NCBI GenBank assembly: GCA_012274445.1
Contig: JAAROD010000004.1
Span: 1,922,001 to 1,986,000 of the forward strand
Source: Sclerotiophoma versabilis
Lineage: Eukaryota; Ascomycota; Dothideomycetes; Pleosporales; Didymellaceae
Direction: 5' to 3'
Length of the DNA: 64,000 nucleotides
The translations under genes and the position numbers were made by a program. Shown piece after piece: positions 1-11,851 of the stretch. The notes beneath the pieces were generated by a model. The model ran no database searches, had not been told where the DNA came from, and was given only the letters and a program-made list of their open reading frames with translations. Positions within the stretch are counted from its first letter, which is position 1. Every line of letters begins with the position of its first letter.

Positions 1-1656
1 TTTTACAATTTCGCGCATCGTTGGACCAGACGTGCACGCAGCAAGGTGCAGTGGCGTCTCACCTAGGGTGTTGGTCGCGTCGATGGAATGACCTAGAGAA
101 GTGAGAGACTTGACAATCTCAAGCTGCCCGCCTAGAACCGCAGCGTGCATTGCAGAGTAGTATACAGTCGATGTCGTGCGCGTAGTATCGGCGCCGTACT
201 CCATCAGCACACGTAGAACGTCAGAGGACATTTCATGTGCGGCGCGGATGAAGAAGTAGCCGAATTCTGGATGTGCGACCATTGGGTTTGCGCCTTCCCA
301 GAGCACGCGCTCGACCTCCCCGGATGTCGCGTCCGAGGGGATGTTGGCCAGGATGCGGTCCACGCCGATGCGGGAGTCGATATCGAGGTTTTTCCTTTTC
401 CCTTTTGCTACGGCAATCTTGTCTGATGTTATTCGTTTGTGGATGATGGATACATCGGAACTCGACACTGTCGGCGAGTACTCTTCGGCTAGTCTTGTTT
501 TCGCTCTCGCTTTTGTCCTGACGTCAAGTCGGGTAGATGCTTCTGAACACCAGCTCCGTGACTTCTTGAGTCTTGATTCTCTAGATTCAGGGGCGACTAA
601 AGTGCGGCCGGACGAGACATCGTCGTCGGTATAGAAGGTACCGCGGGAAGCAGCTAAGTGGCTGTGAGATGATGCTCTGGAGTGTGACCTGTCATCAGTG
701 ACTCTGATAATCATAGCATGCGTTAATGGCTGGGCGTCTTGGTGACAGGGGACATCGGCAAGCCATGCCCCTATTCCCTTGTGCGAGGATTTGGTTGCTG
801 TTGGATGTTGAGAAGGACTGTTCCTCCCACTACCAATGCCACTGCGGCGTGATTCGCCCAACGAGGGTTCCAGTGAGTCAGGTCTTGGCGTAATCGTCCT
901 TCGCCCAGGGCCCGACGTTCTCGATACCGGCGAGAACCCATCTCTGGATATAGCTGTGATGCAGGATCGAAGTAGACGGACTGCTTGGAGTAATGATTTG
1001 AGCCTTTCCCTAGCAAGTTGATTGACGTGGATCTCCTCCATATCAGTACGCTTGAGAAGCTCATTAGTGGACTCGGTCAAACCACTGACATAACTCTCGA
1101 TGAGTGAGTCAAGCGATCCGATGGTGTCAGTGCGACCGAATCTGGTACAGTCAGCATGGGTAGAGTAGGGTGCGGTCACGTGTTTTCTTACAACGAGAGA
1201 TAATCAACCGCAAGATCGAGCACAATCCTCGAAGCTTCGAGATCTTGTCGTAGAATTATGAGTGTACCATCTTTTAGTAAATGCCAATCGTCTTTAGGCG
1301 AGGTACTGCATGATAGCTTCAAAAACGACTTATGTAATCGCTCGCTGGTGTCATCGCTGGAGTCAAGAATCTGTGTAAATGCATCGACAAGTGCGGTGGG
1401 TAGCTTGGAACCAAAGGTTGAAAAGTCATCCTGCGCAACACCAAGACCAGTCCTGATGATCTGCAGGTCGTTGTTGATAGCATTCAGGTCGGATCTGGCT
1501 TCGCGCACCTGTCTCGCGAAGCTGCTGATATCCGGAATAACCTATGACGAATCTGAGTCAGCAAGTGCACAGTTGCAGATCTACGGAGATGCTTGCCTGG
1601 GCGATCGAGGTGTTTAGTGCAGCACATCTGGCGGCAACTGTGCTAGAGCGCGACAT
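1..1656 (-). CDS. Ankyrin-repeat protein with fungal N-terminal helical domain (partial, runs off left edge)
   Basis: Read on the minus strand as three exons: 1656-1585, 1541-1192 and 1141 to beyond position 1. The introns are GT-AG (43 nt with a GCTGAC-like branch, and 50 nt starting GTAAG), and all codon phases close. The N-terminal ~140 residues are helical and resemble the domain found at the front of many fungal ankyrin and NLR-like proteins; this is a resemblance by eye. A long Ser/Arg-rich linker follows. The translation next to the left edge contains the ankyrin signature TNTLGETPLHLAA and a preceding repeat (GYFFIRAAHEMSSDVLRVLM-like), so more repeats probably lie outside the window. 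Ankyrin repeats mediate protein binding; the partner cannot be told. Alternative starts upstream of 1656 are possible, and the first intron is at the short end for fungi. Confidence 0.75.
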
Positions 1657-3966
1657 TTGTCGTGACAGGGTGAGGCGTCAGGCTTCTGTTGATGTACAGG
1701 AAGCACGTTGGGATAAGCAAAGCCTGAAACAGCGTGCACAAGGGCAGGCGGGGTTGCGACGGCCGGCAACGCGCGAGACAGCAACAAGCAATATGGTTAC
1801 ACGAAGTTTGAGGGTAACGAGACGGCCCTCGTGGCTGTTAACAGTGTTGTCGCACGGGAAGATAGGCTACACGCCCCGTATGGCAGGGCCGCGCCGCAAA
1901 CTTGTGGCGTCTTGGAATGCGGTTGTTAATCCTGCATACAAAGTGCGATCATCTCACGCCGTCTAAGTAGGCTTAAGCTTGTGGGGAGGGCTGGGAAACA
2001 AACAGCTGTTCGGCGCGTCTGCAGTAGCCAGGGCAGGAGACTGGTGTGCCGCGCATCGGGGGCAGCGAGGTGGAATGACATTTTGCCGGCTGGCAACCGT
2101 TGAGATTGCTTCGCCCAGCTGCGGCTTGCGCACAACCATCCGTTGTGCCTGTTCGTGGTTAGAACCACGGGGAACGAGCAAGGGATCCCAGACGTTTGAC
2201 ACGATGCGGGACTGCAGCCGGTCAGGCACGCACCACGCAATGAGCCGCCGCAGATTGCATCACGAAAGAGCCGAACGCTCGCGTGCAATCATTTCAGCCT
2301 GCCGACGCAATCCCAGGCAAAAGCCAGAACATAAGAGCAATCTGCATGCAGTGTCGCCGGCCCGGTGATGTTCTCCCGTTTTGCAATCTCATTGATGTTC
2401 CCTGGAATATGTTCTGGATTGTCAGCTGCACGCTGTACACTGCACAAGTGTGATCATGGCGCACGGCATGCAGTTTCTGCAATCCTCCGAGTGCGCTGCA
2501 TAGTCCTTCAATTTCGAGACGTTCAGCGCTGCCATGCAGTGATGACACACCGAACGAGAGCTACTGATGATGACCGATGCAGGCGCAGACGCTGCAGAAA
2601 CAGCGAAGGAAGATCAGAGGCCAGATGAAAAGGCGGTGGCCATGCTGTGTTGGCTAGCGATTCAGCATCGAGCGTTAGCCAGTCTCGCTCAAGGATGGTC
2701 TTAACCCGCAGTACCAGGTTACTTTGCTTCCCCTTTGGCAGTATGGGCATCTGATAATAGCGGTTGCATGGGGCAGCATCTGCGAAGTGAGCTGCAATCA
2801 GCTGGAAAGTGGCCTCGCAGTGCGATCGAAGAGGAGGTGCTGGATGGCGAGCGCTGTATGATCAGTGCTCGAGGGATAACAGAACCTTTGACAAGGACTT
2901 ATCGGCATAAGGTTGCAGAGAATATGCGTGTGGAACGAATGTTCTTTTGACAACATGAGAAAGTAATGATGAATGGGAAAGCATTTCCTCTCTGCCAGTA
3001 AGGCGAACTAAGGCCCTTTTCTCACGCAGCCGCCGAGGGTCTCCTTGGCTATAAACTAGTGTCAGCATGAGCCACCAAGAACATATGAAGATGAGAGCAG
3101 GTGAGGCGAGGTGAGATGAAGTGATAAGGTTCGAAGTCTTGCTTCAGCAGCAATTGAATCTTGGGTCGGCAAGAGCCTCCCGTCAAGCTAGAGGCCGAGA
3201 ATGGCTAGCCCAACCAAAGGGATGACCGAAGGGAGACATGGACGTCATAGTAAGGCCGTCCCGAACACCTCTTACTTTCGAGATTGCGTTCTTCTCCTAG
3301 CTGTGACTTCCTCTTCCTCCGGACTACACGAAGCTGCTACCCACTGATCTAGGACATTACGCCACTGCTCTGCCCACCATGTTGGAACCGCGAAGACGAC
3401 GGCCCAGGGAACACGATGCAGTGTCGCCATTGGAGCGGTCTTCTACCCGTTTGCGCCGGATGCGTTCTCCAGATCCCAAGTGCAAGGGTTTCTGATGGCA
3501 GAAGGTTTGGCGCAGGTGAGGCGCCGATTTTGGCCTACAGAAGGTTTGCACGGGCCCGCCTTTCTGTCTCCGCCTCTTCAGCAGCGCCGTCATTCAACCA
3601 AACCGATTCCAAGTTCTTCATAAGCTAAGGTTACCTTCGTCCCAAGCAGAGTTTAACCTCCTCCTTCACTGCACAAAGGTACCACGAGCCTGGCCCATTC
3701 TGGCTTCCACCTTCCGGTTCTGGCGCCTCCACCTACCCCGCCGTACCCGCTGGCTAAGCGACGTCAATCTTCGGCAGCCACCGACTCTCGCTCAACCATT
3801 CACCTCGACACGTTACAACGCGCTACACGCGTGTTGGCACCCGCCACAGCGCACTGTTCGATTTGCGCCTTGATGCCTTGAAAGTCCAGTGTCCTCTTTG
3901 AGTGACGACGGCAATCGCCTGCCTTTTTGAGCCCTCAACACCCCAATCGATAAGCTTGTCGTCACA
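1657..3966. other. Intergenic, no supported gene
   Basis: Many short overlapping ORFs occur on both strands, but none shows a recognisable domain, a consistent intron structure or coding-like composition. A pyrimidine-rich stretch from about 3610 to 3960 leads into the next gene and is probably its promoter and 5' leader. Confidence 0.6.
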
Positions 3967-5250
3967 ATGGCCGACTTCAACGAACAAAAGACCCCTCTGA
4001 CCCTCGCCAACATCCAGGCATGGGCGCGATATGAGTTTCCAGACGCTTTTAAGGCGTTACCGCGCGCTTCAAGAGTCGCGTATATTAATATTGACGAGAC
4101 CTCGTTCAATCGCGTGATCCAGAGATCCCTCGGCCGCTCAACCCACAAGAAACTGCTCGTGATTGGCGATTACGCCCCAGGCGACGATGTCGAAGATTCC
4201 AAGGTTGTCGCACACGTTCATGAACACGATACGGAGATTACCTTTTACCGCCTGAGTGAAGAGATTGTCGAGGGCAAACCCGAGTTACATCCTGTTCGCG
4301 CTACGAGCAACGTGGCGTTCTATTCGCCCTTTAGCAAAGTCGGTGACGACACTGGTGGCTCGAAAGCTATTCATCGAGTTTCGGCTGTCATCTTGTACTA
4401 CTTCCTGGCCTCAGAACTTGTCACTGAGTTAGTAAGACACAAGAACGACTCCAGATGGTTCGCCAAGAACTTCAGGGAGGCTTGTGACTGGATTGGGAAC
4501 GACGGCGACCGACCATCGACAACATCGAGGCCTGGCACTGCGCGTCGAGAGAGCGACAAGGACAGCAGCTTTGAGCTACCGACTAAAATCAAACGAGAGA
4601 GGGAAGAATATACACCTCAGGGAACTCGTGAGTGCAAAGGCCTCCTTTTTGCTACTGCAATAGCTAACCTACGGTAGCCAAGCCGAAACGTATCAACCAT
4701 TCGCGAAAGGTACTTGACATAGTACGAACCACACGACAACAACAACAAACTAACATGATCGCTGCAGGCTTCACAAGTATCAGAAAGCATGCCCTCACCT
4801 ACAGCTGAATTCTTCGCCACGAAAAGACGTCCTAGTCATGTTCGAAAGGTATTTTCCTGACTCATCATCGGACTCACGATCAAGACTAACAATCTTTAGC
4901 CGTCGAACTTGTCAGAAGGCATTCTGTCCCCAACGGACGAGGTACTTGCTGACGAGACCATGCTCAAGCATGCTTACAGCGGCTTACAGCAGGAGTGCGC
5001 ACAAATTAAAACAAAACTGGCCGCTACGAAAGAGAGGATGAGGTTAGCTGAGGCACTTGTACACAGTCGTGACATCGATCTTCATCTGTCAAAAGTCCGA
5101 GTCGAGCGTGCTGAAAGAGACGCTGCCGCTGCAAGGAAAGAGCTGAACGACCTAAAAACGAGTCTACTCAAGGACATCGAGAAGGTTGTCATGAACAAAT
5201 TCGCAGGAGGGTCGGTGTCTTCGGACAACTCGGAGATGTCATCTGCCTAG
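3967..5250 (+). CDS. Hypothetical coiled-coil protein, four exons
   Basis: The exons are 3967-4627, 4678-4709, 4768-4848 and 4900-5250; phases close to a protein of 374 residues. The ATG sits in a good context (cacaATGG) behind a pyrimidine-rich leader. Residues 1-200 look like a folded domain of mixed helix and strand. Residues ~175-260 are polar and basic, with KIKREREEY and a KPKRIN patch that could act as a nuclear localisation signal. The last ~90 residues form a charged coiled coil (heptad-like QQECAQIKTKLAATKERMRL). I do not recognise the family. It may be a nuclear protein, but that rests only on the basic patches. The small second exon (32 nt) is inferred from its clean splice sites and phase. 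Confidence 0.72.
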
Positions 5251-5926
5251 TGGGCTGGACAGGCTTCTTCTTCTACCTCACCACTTGAGTTGGGCTGTTT
5301 TTACGAGAGCGTTCAGCGCGTACGATACCCCTTTGCGGTTTGTTCATACTTCACGAGGCTTCATTGTACACATTTCTGGGCAGTCGAGCCCATCATGACC
5401 TTTCAGTATCTTACGGTTCCGACTTTATCACTTCTCTCAACCTTTCCCATCCTTATTACGACTGCCATGAGTAAAACTTTCATGCACCTAACAGCGAAGC
5501 GACACGATCCTGGATTTGTGTTTTTTTAAAAGTGTTGGCAGAAACCATGTTTTCCCGAAACGCGGACGAAGAAACCTCATGGTGCATCTTCGTGCCTGAT
5601 CTACGATGTCAATACCCTTTCACTACTTCCTAACGTTCATTCCTCACACACAGCGTTTCCATATTCACCTGCACGAACACTGTCGCTTGGTCATATATAA
5701 TACCTTGCAGGATGTGCATAGCCAAAGAATCATCCATTAACTACACTTTCATCAGCACAACACCGATGAATGTCACCATCACGCACCGAAACCACCATTA
5801 CCCGCAACCATACCCTCGTCAACCCGAGACACCGCATCCAACCCCGCCACCATCGCCTCCCCTTACACACCCAGCCTGCTGCGCTACCACAAGCAACTCA
5901 GGCACACCTCCATACTACTCATCACA
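5251..5926. other. Intergenic, no supported gene
   Basis: It holds the 3' flank of the coiled-coil gene, then a CA/CC-rich stretch. An ORF at 5712-6122 in another frame is Pro/Thr/His-rich and looks like low-complexity reading of that stretch. Confidence 0.5.
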
Positions 5927-6343
5927 ATGCGCGCCCTGCAGCCATACATCTCTGCTTCAGAACACAGCTCGCTGCAAACCCTCGTTGGCTCCGCCACCAT
6001 GCTGCACGACGACGCGCGAGCCCAGCTTGACATCGTGGTTAGCAAAGCAGCATCAATTATTCAAGCCGACTACGCCAGGCCAAATCAGAGCTCGAGGTAG
6101 AGCGGTAACCGCAATGTTGTAGAAGAAGAGCTGGCTGGCCTTGGTACGGCGATGGCCGATCTAGAGTCCAAGGCAAATGAGCTTGATGAGATGAAAAAGG
6201 CGTTCTTGAAAAGGTTGGTGGGGGAAGGGGAATATAGGATTATATGCGTGATGCAGAAGAGGATGTGTATTAGTATGCACAAAAACAGCATATTTTTGGC
6301 GGACACAGTGATGTCTAACAGCGAGGGTTTGACCATTGTTTGA
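5927..6343 (+). pseudogene. Possible broken small coiled-coil ORF
   Basis: From ATG 5927 the frame reads 57 helical, charged residues (MRALQPYISASEHSSLQ...) to a TAG at 6098-6100. The same frame then continues open through NVVEEELAGLGTAMADL, ESKANELDEMKKAFLKR and on to a stop at 6341-6343. The second half is plainly coiled-coil in character. Just before the stop, another frame reads LRQAKSELEVER, which would also fit a coiled coil, so small indels are possible as well as a nonsense change. No GT-AG intron of credible length removes the stop in phase. It could be a decayed gene or a chance open stretch. Confidence 0.3.
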
Positions 6344-7981
6344 ATCGACAGTATCCAGTGGGGCAGTCAACCTTGGTCTCAGCTGTGACATATTGGCCTG
6401 GTCCATTCAGATAAGTCTGACCAAACATAATAACGTTGATCATGGCTGACTCAGGCCAAGGGCTGCTATTTACTGTCGTGGACTGATGGGCTTTCTAGAT
6501 TACAGCCCTCTCCGGGTGTGATTGACTCCTGTAACCACTAAATTGCTGTAATGCAGTATCAAGGTCGTTCACTTCTGCGAACTTCGACGGCAGCAGCGCC
6601 GCACTTTGAATCGGCGCATGGAGAGGAAAGGTTAAGATAGTGAATACTGCGCCTACAACTGAATCATGACTGTTAACTCTTCGTCAGCGGCGAAAGATGG
6701 TCAAAGATAATCAGTCAAGTACGGTCCAAACCTTAACGAAGACACCAAAGATTCTCGACCCCACGCGGCCCGCTGCGGCTCGTTAGCATTTGTAGAAGTC
6801 GTGTATACTGCACATGCAGCAAGGACTGCAAATAGCAAAGTCTGCAGAAATCGAGCCTCAAACCCCTATCGTGGAGGTGGTTTTGGATAAATTCAAAGCG
6901 TGTGGCAGTAGCGGAGTGTCCCGTACGGAGAATGGGTGAGAACCGAAAGGGCCAACCGGGCAAAAGTAGCCTTAAACAGGCCTCAATCCAAATGCACTAC
7001 TAACGCATGATTTTCATAGATAGCAACAGAGTAAAATGGCAGCCACGCAAGTGTTCCCTGGGACTCAATTCCAAAACCCTGTTGTCATCTCATAGCAAGG
7101 AATAACAACAAGCGGCACTGACGGCTTATTATCGATACTAGTAAGTAGATTTTTAACTGCTGATACAAAGTTGAGTCAACCCGATTTCGCTGCAAATACA
7201 CGACCCTTTTACGCAAAGTTGATGTGCTACGTCTCCCGCACTCCTTCATCCTTCACCACCACCTTACCACCACCAAGTCCCAGCCAATCCACAAAATCAC
7301 AATCTACAAAATTACACTCATGATGTGCTAGGTTTGTTATATTTATGCCATTCCTCGTGATGGAACAAACGCAAGACATGTGAAACCCTCACCTCCGCTG
7401 AGAAGCGACAACACACCGCGTTACCACAGCTTCATCGTTCAATAAAACAAGTCCATGAGATAACGGTTCACCTGCTTCCCATGAATGATTCCGATGCAAT
7501 GTCCGCCCCGCCCCACCCCTCAGGCGCTGTACGCTAATTCGCAGCGGTGTTGTTGAAACCATCACGGTGCCCACGAGTCTCCACCAAGGTTTGATTCCGA
7601 CGATGTAAGAGGCTGGCCTACATGCGAAGAAGCTTGGGAAGGCTTGGTTCGACTACAATACTCATCAAAACTACATCCGAACTGCAACAGCACTCAATTC
7701 AACGATCAATGAACGAAACAGGACCATTCTATGGATTTTTAGGATATCAATCGAAGCCTAGTCTACCCGGCCCGTCCTTCCAGCCCGTCTGTCATCAAGA
7801 AAGGCTCAATACAACAAACTTACACACAAATGCACTGCCGAAGAACAGGAACAAAGCGTAGGTATATCATTTCAAGCAAGCACGGGTGTTTGGGTCGACA
7901 TGTTCATTATCTTTCTTGTTCTTGTTTACTTACAACTACAACATCATCTCATCATGGTATCATCGCTAATCAACAACAAAT
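6344..7981. other. Intergenic, no supported gene
   Basis: Only short ORFs without family features are visible on either strand. The distal part contains the 3' flank of the aminopeptidase gene that ends at 7982. Confidence 0.55.
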
Positions 7982-9549
7982 TTATAGCTCGTCGTGACCC
8001 GAGCCGCAAGGCTGGCCATGGTGATCATGTCCGCCCTTATCGAACCTCGCCGCAAACCGAGCAGCACCCGCATCCCTCTTCCTGAGCGTCGCATTCGGCC
8101 TCGGGATGCCCTCCCAGCTGATCGCATACTTAGCAACCGAGTTCGCAATGCTCTGGGTGTTGAGCAGGTACGCTTCATGGTTGAGGTTGTCGATGTCATC
8201 GCATGCCTGGTGGTAGCAAGCATCGAGCGCAACACCAGCCTCACCGCCAAAAAGACGGGCTTCTTCTTCAGTCTTGAGGACTTCGGCACCTGTGAACAGG
8301 CCGCCGGAGGGAATGCCGTTCTCGAGGAAAGCAGCGTAGTCAGAGCGCAGGGTGAAGAGCGAGGGGACGTGAGCCTGGCCGTTGGCTTCGTAGAACTTCT
8401 CGAAGTCCTTCTCGATGGTGTCTGAACCTGCAGGGCCGGAGAAGTTGAAAGCACTGCCGTCGCCGTCATAGATGCCGTACACGTAGTTGGGCGACGCAAT
8501 CATGTCGAAGTTGAGGTATGCGCGGATCTTGGCGACCTCCTCTGGTCCACCAGAAATCGAGCCGTTGAGCGTCTTGAGGTAATGGAACGAGCCGAGCTTG
8601 CCGAACTCCTCGGCGCCCCAGAACCCAAGACGGACGGCATTCTTGACCTTGTACTTTGCGAGAGCTTCGGCGACAACAAGGACGCCGATGGTGCCTGAAC
8701 CATCATCGTTGATTCCTGGACCTGCGTAGACTGAGTCGGTGTGACCACCAATCATGAGGACGTTGTTCTTGTCTCCGCCCTTGGTCTCGGCGATGACGTT
8801 GTAGTTTGTGCGGTTCTCACGGATGGTTTCGATGAAAACTGAGGCTGGAACGGCGGTGCTGTTGCCGAGCTTGGCAAGAAGGTCGTTGCCGATTTCTTGA
8901 GTAACGCCGACGACAGGGGCGTAGTCACCGTCTCCTCCAAGGGTCCCGGACAGGGCCTGGAGGGGAATGTTGTTGTAGATGATGGCTGCAGAAGCGCCGG
9001 CGGTCTTAGCAGCCTGGGCCTTAATGGCGAATGTGCATTCACCACGAGAGATGAGGGCAACGTTGTTAGAAACTCCAGCAGGGTAGTCAGCGGCGTTGCA
9101 ACCAACGTTGTTGACCTTGACGAGGTTGCCTCCAATGTTGTTGGCAGCAGGGCCGTAGGTTAAGTAATCAGCCTTGACATCGGCACCAGCAACGGTGAGC
9201 TTGACGGTGGCTGCGGTAAAGAGCTCAACAAAGGGCTGCTTGTAGACCTCCCAGTAGTCGTCACCGTACTTCTTCAGGCTATCATAGAGCCATTCGGTTG
9301 TGCTACAATTGATCAACAATAGTCCGTTGTGCATCCTGAAGAGTGAACTTACGCGTTGTGACCACCTCCACCGAATGCTCGGTTTCCACCGTACTTGTCA
9401 GCAATCCTCTGAAGCTTCTCAGACCCCTTGATGAGGTTCTTGAGCTTCACATCCTTGATCAAGTCCTTCTGGTTGACGAACTTGGAAGGCTTTCCCGCGG
9501 AAACAGAACCGAGCAGGCCGGCACCGGCGATGAGCAGATCGAACCTCAT
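7982..9549 (-). CDS. Secreted/vacuolar M28 aminopeptidase with PA domain
   Basis: Two exons, 9549-9353 and 9302-7982, are joined by a 50-nt intron (GTAAGT...TTGTAG), giving 505 residues. The start MRFDLLIAGAGLLGSVSAG is a clear signal peptide. A protease-associated (PA) region spans roughly residues 125-225. The M28 zinc-peptidase domain follows, with HTDS (H253, D255), NDDGSG (D265), GAEE (E297/E298), FDM (D332) and a late YHQACDD histidine, matching the two-zinc ligand set and the general base of the family. The size and order match the fungal leucine aminopeptidase 2 / aminopeptidase Y group, which removes N-terminal residues from peptides outside the cell or in the vacuole. The His-rich C-terminal tail (GGHDHHGQ) is unusual and may be dispensable. 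Confidence 0.93.
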
Positions 9550-10332
9550 GCTGACGATTGAGAAGCTTGTGAGGGTGGAGCTGTTGAATCACTCTGGGCG
9601 CACAGCTTCATATATACTCTCTCGGAGTCGGCTCAAGCAACCAATCTCCAGACAAACTGACGCATATCTCACTCTAACCCGTAGAGGCAGCTGCCTGACC
9701 AGTTCCTCGCGCGCCATCCCTTAGGAACGAGACACAGCGGCCAGTAACCGGATGATAGGTACGTCGCATCTTGGCTGCCTGATGGCAAAAGGCTCACTGT
9801 GATACATGGGGAAGGAGATGAACGTAGTTCCTGGGCGGAGACTACTAGCCCACAGCGGACCGTTCTCGGGCGGACCCTGATTGGGAAGGAAGTTATTGAG
9901 CCAAGAGAAACATCCCCGCTCTTGTGCTTTCAGAACGGCTTGGCGCGTGAGCGCCACAATCTGCGCAAACGAGGCACGAGATTTTGATAGGTTTTTGCTC
10001 CATCTAAGAAGGTAGGGTGGGTGTCGCCGAGATCAGTGGCGGTGATGCATGCGGGTCAGGGAAGCTTGATGGAAAGCTGTGAAGGAGAGCAGCAGGCGCG
10101 ACTAGAAGACGACTGAATGTGGCAACACGGACGCACTGCAGATGAAAATGTCGAGTCTAGAAGCGTCTCACAGGCAACGAAGAGGCAAAACAATGTCGGA
10201 AACAAGAAAGTAGAGCAAGGGACATAGTATCTGCATTGACCAATCGCTGTGCAGGTCGATTCGATCTTATCAATCACGGTACAACACGAGATGACATCTC
10301 ATGACACACGTTACTTGTGTTTGTGTGGTTCT
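9550..10332. other. Intergenic between two minus-strand genes
   Basis: It contains the promoter of the aminopeptidase gene on the left and the 3' flank of the next minus-strand gene on the right. No coding signal was seen. Confidence 0.6.
9611..9616 (-). promoter_or_regulatory. TATA-like element of the aminopeptidase gene
   Basis: TATATA on the minus strand, about 62 bp upstream of the ATG at 9549. Spacing fits a fungal core promoter. This is a sequence match only. Confidence 0.35.
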
Positions 10333-11851
10333 TTATGCGGTGGCACCGGCCTGTAGCTTCAAAACGAATGCGCCACGCTCCATCGTGTTGACGAGGATGT
10401 AGCCGCTCTTGAAAAGTGCATAGCTGGACCACGTGCCAACAAAGTCGACCTTGCCGCCCCCGGTTGCATTGTCATCCTCAGGGTAAACATCTATGAAAAT
10501 CGTCAGCAGGATCTTAGAGCTCAATAATCATACAGCTTACCGAAAAAGCCAACTTCTTTTACGCCCTTGCCAGTGGGATCGCTAGGGATCGAGCGAACAT
10601 CAAGGACACGGAAGCCGGTGCCGTAGTTGGACTGGTATGCAAAGCCGTTGGCAACGTATTGGTTGTGATCAACACCCTTGGCACCAGACTTGTAGTAACC
10701 AGTCTGCTTGGGTGCCTTCAAGCTAGAAATGTCCCAAATGTAGGTGATGGGGTTGCCGGGCGCAGCAGGGCCGACCTTGTCATACTCATCATACTCATCA
10801 TCAAGCAGCAGGTAGCGCTGGTCCTTGGGGTCAAGAACGACACCTTGGTGGGTGTATGCTGCCCCAGTGTAAGAAGTGATGGAGAGGATTACGGGCGCCT
10901 TCTTGTTGGTGACGTCGTAAATGGTCAATGTATCCTCGTTGTAACCATAGCAGATCTCCCTGCCTTCATAGGCCTTGTCGGGACCATGGTAGATCAGACA
11001 TTGGGCATCGTGCACATAGCCGTCAGCAGAAGCACAACCAGGGCTTGTGGGGTTCTTGACGTCGGAGATGTCAATGAAGATGATACCAGACTTGCACTTG
11101 TCGGTTCTAGGCATAGCACCAACGGAGTAGATAAAGTTTGTCTCAGGGTTGGTGACCACGTTGTGAGTGCGGCCGGTGGGGAGGCCCTTGTAGTGACCGG
11201 CAAGGTCGGCAGTGTTGCTGAAAGTCTTGGGAGCCGAAGGGCTGACGGTGAGCAGTTTCTTCATGTCGAAGATCTGAATACCGTGGTTCACAGCCTCAGA
11301 ACCAATGATCATATAGTCGTTCTGACCACGGATCTCACGCCATTGGCTACGGACAGAGTACTGAGGCAGACGCCCGAGGTAAGAAAGTTTACCCTCCTTG
11401 GTGATCTCAGCGAAAGCCGTGCCATCAGATTGACCGATAGCGACAAACTCGCGGCCGGTACTCGATGTCCAGCCCCAGGATGAAGAGCCGAAGCCGTAGG
11501 TACTGCCCAAAGCGGAGTGAGACATGAAGTGGTACAGATCGATATTCTTGCACTTGAAAGTGTCTGTTGCGGTCTTCGCGGTACCGTTGGCACAGTTGGC
11601 GATGGATGCAAGCTCAGCATACTGGGAAGACTCATAGGCTCCTGCGGCTTCTTGGGCGGCCCAGGTTTCCTGTAGGATATGTTAGTCCTATACATTCAGA
11701 TGATCGAGGCTGTGCTTACCAGCTTCAGAGACTTGCTGTTCTCGTGACGAATGCCGGAGTCGAAGAGTTCTGCAGCCCTGAACTCATCCTTGGGCATTTC
11801 CTTCGCTGCCGCAAGGGCGGCGAGCGAGAGGATGGCAGCTCGACGAAACAT
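10333..11851 (-). CDS. Secreted choice-of-anchor-B / LVIVD-like beta-propeller protein
   Basis: Three exons, 11851-11720, 11669-10541 and 10490-10333, with two 50-nt introns, encode 472 residues. The start MFRRAAILSLAALAAAKE is a signal peptide. The body has repeated blade-like segments: GIQIFDMKKL, GIIFIDISDVKNP, TLTIYDVTNKKAP, ITYIWDISSLKAP and FRVLDVRSIP. These have the 'V.DVSD...P' pattern of LVIVD repeats and of the choice-of-anchor-B family known from bacteria and fungi. The repeats suggest a beta-propeller, and conserved His/Asp (THNVV, YVHDAQC, YTHQGV, VDHNQY) may bind metal. The molecular function is unknown; extracellular or cell-wall location is likely. Confidence 0.88.

Noticed and set aside
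1926..2548. Overlapping 70-130-codon ORFs on both strands
   Set aside because: No motif, no splice structure and no strand preference; ordinary chance ORFs.
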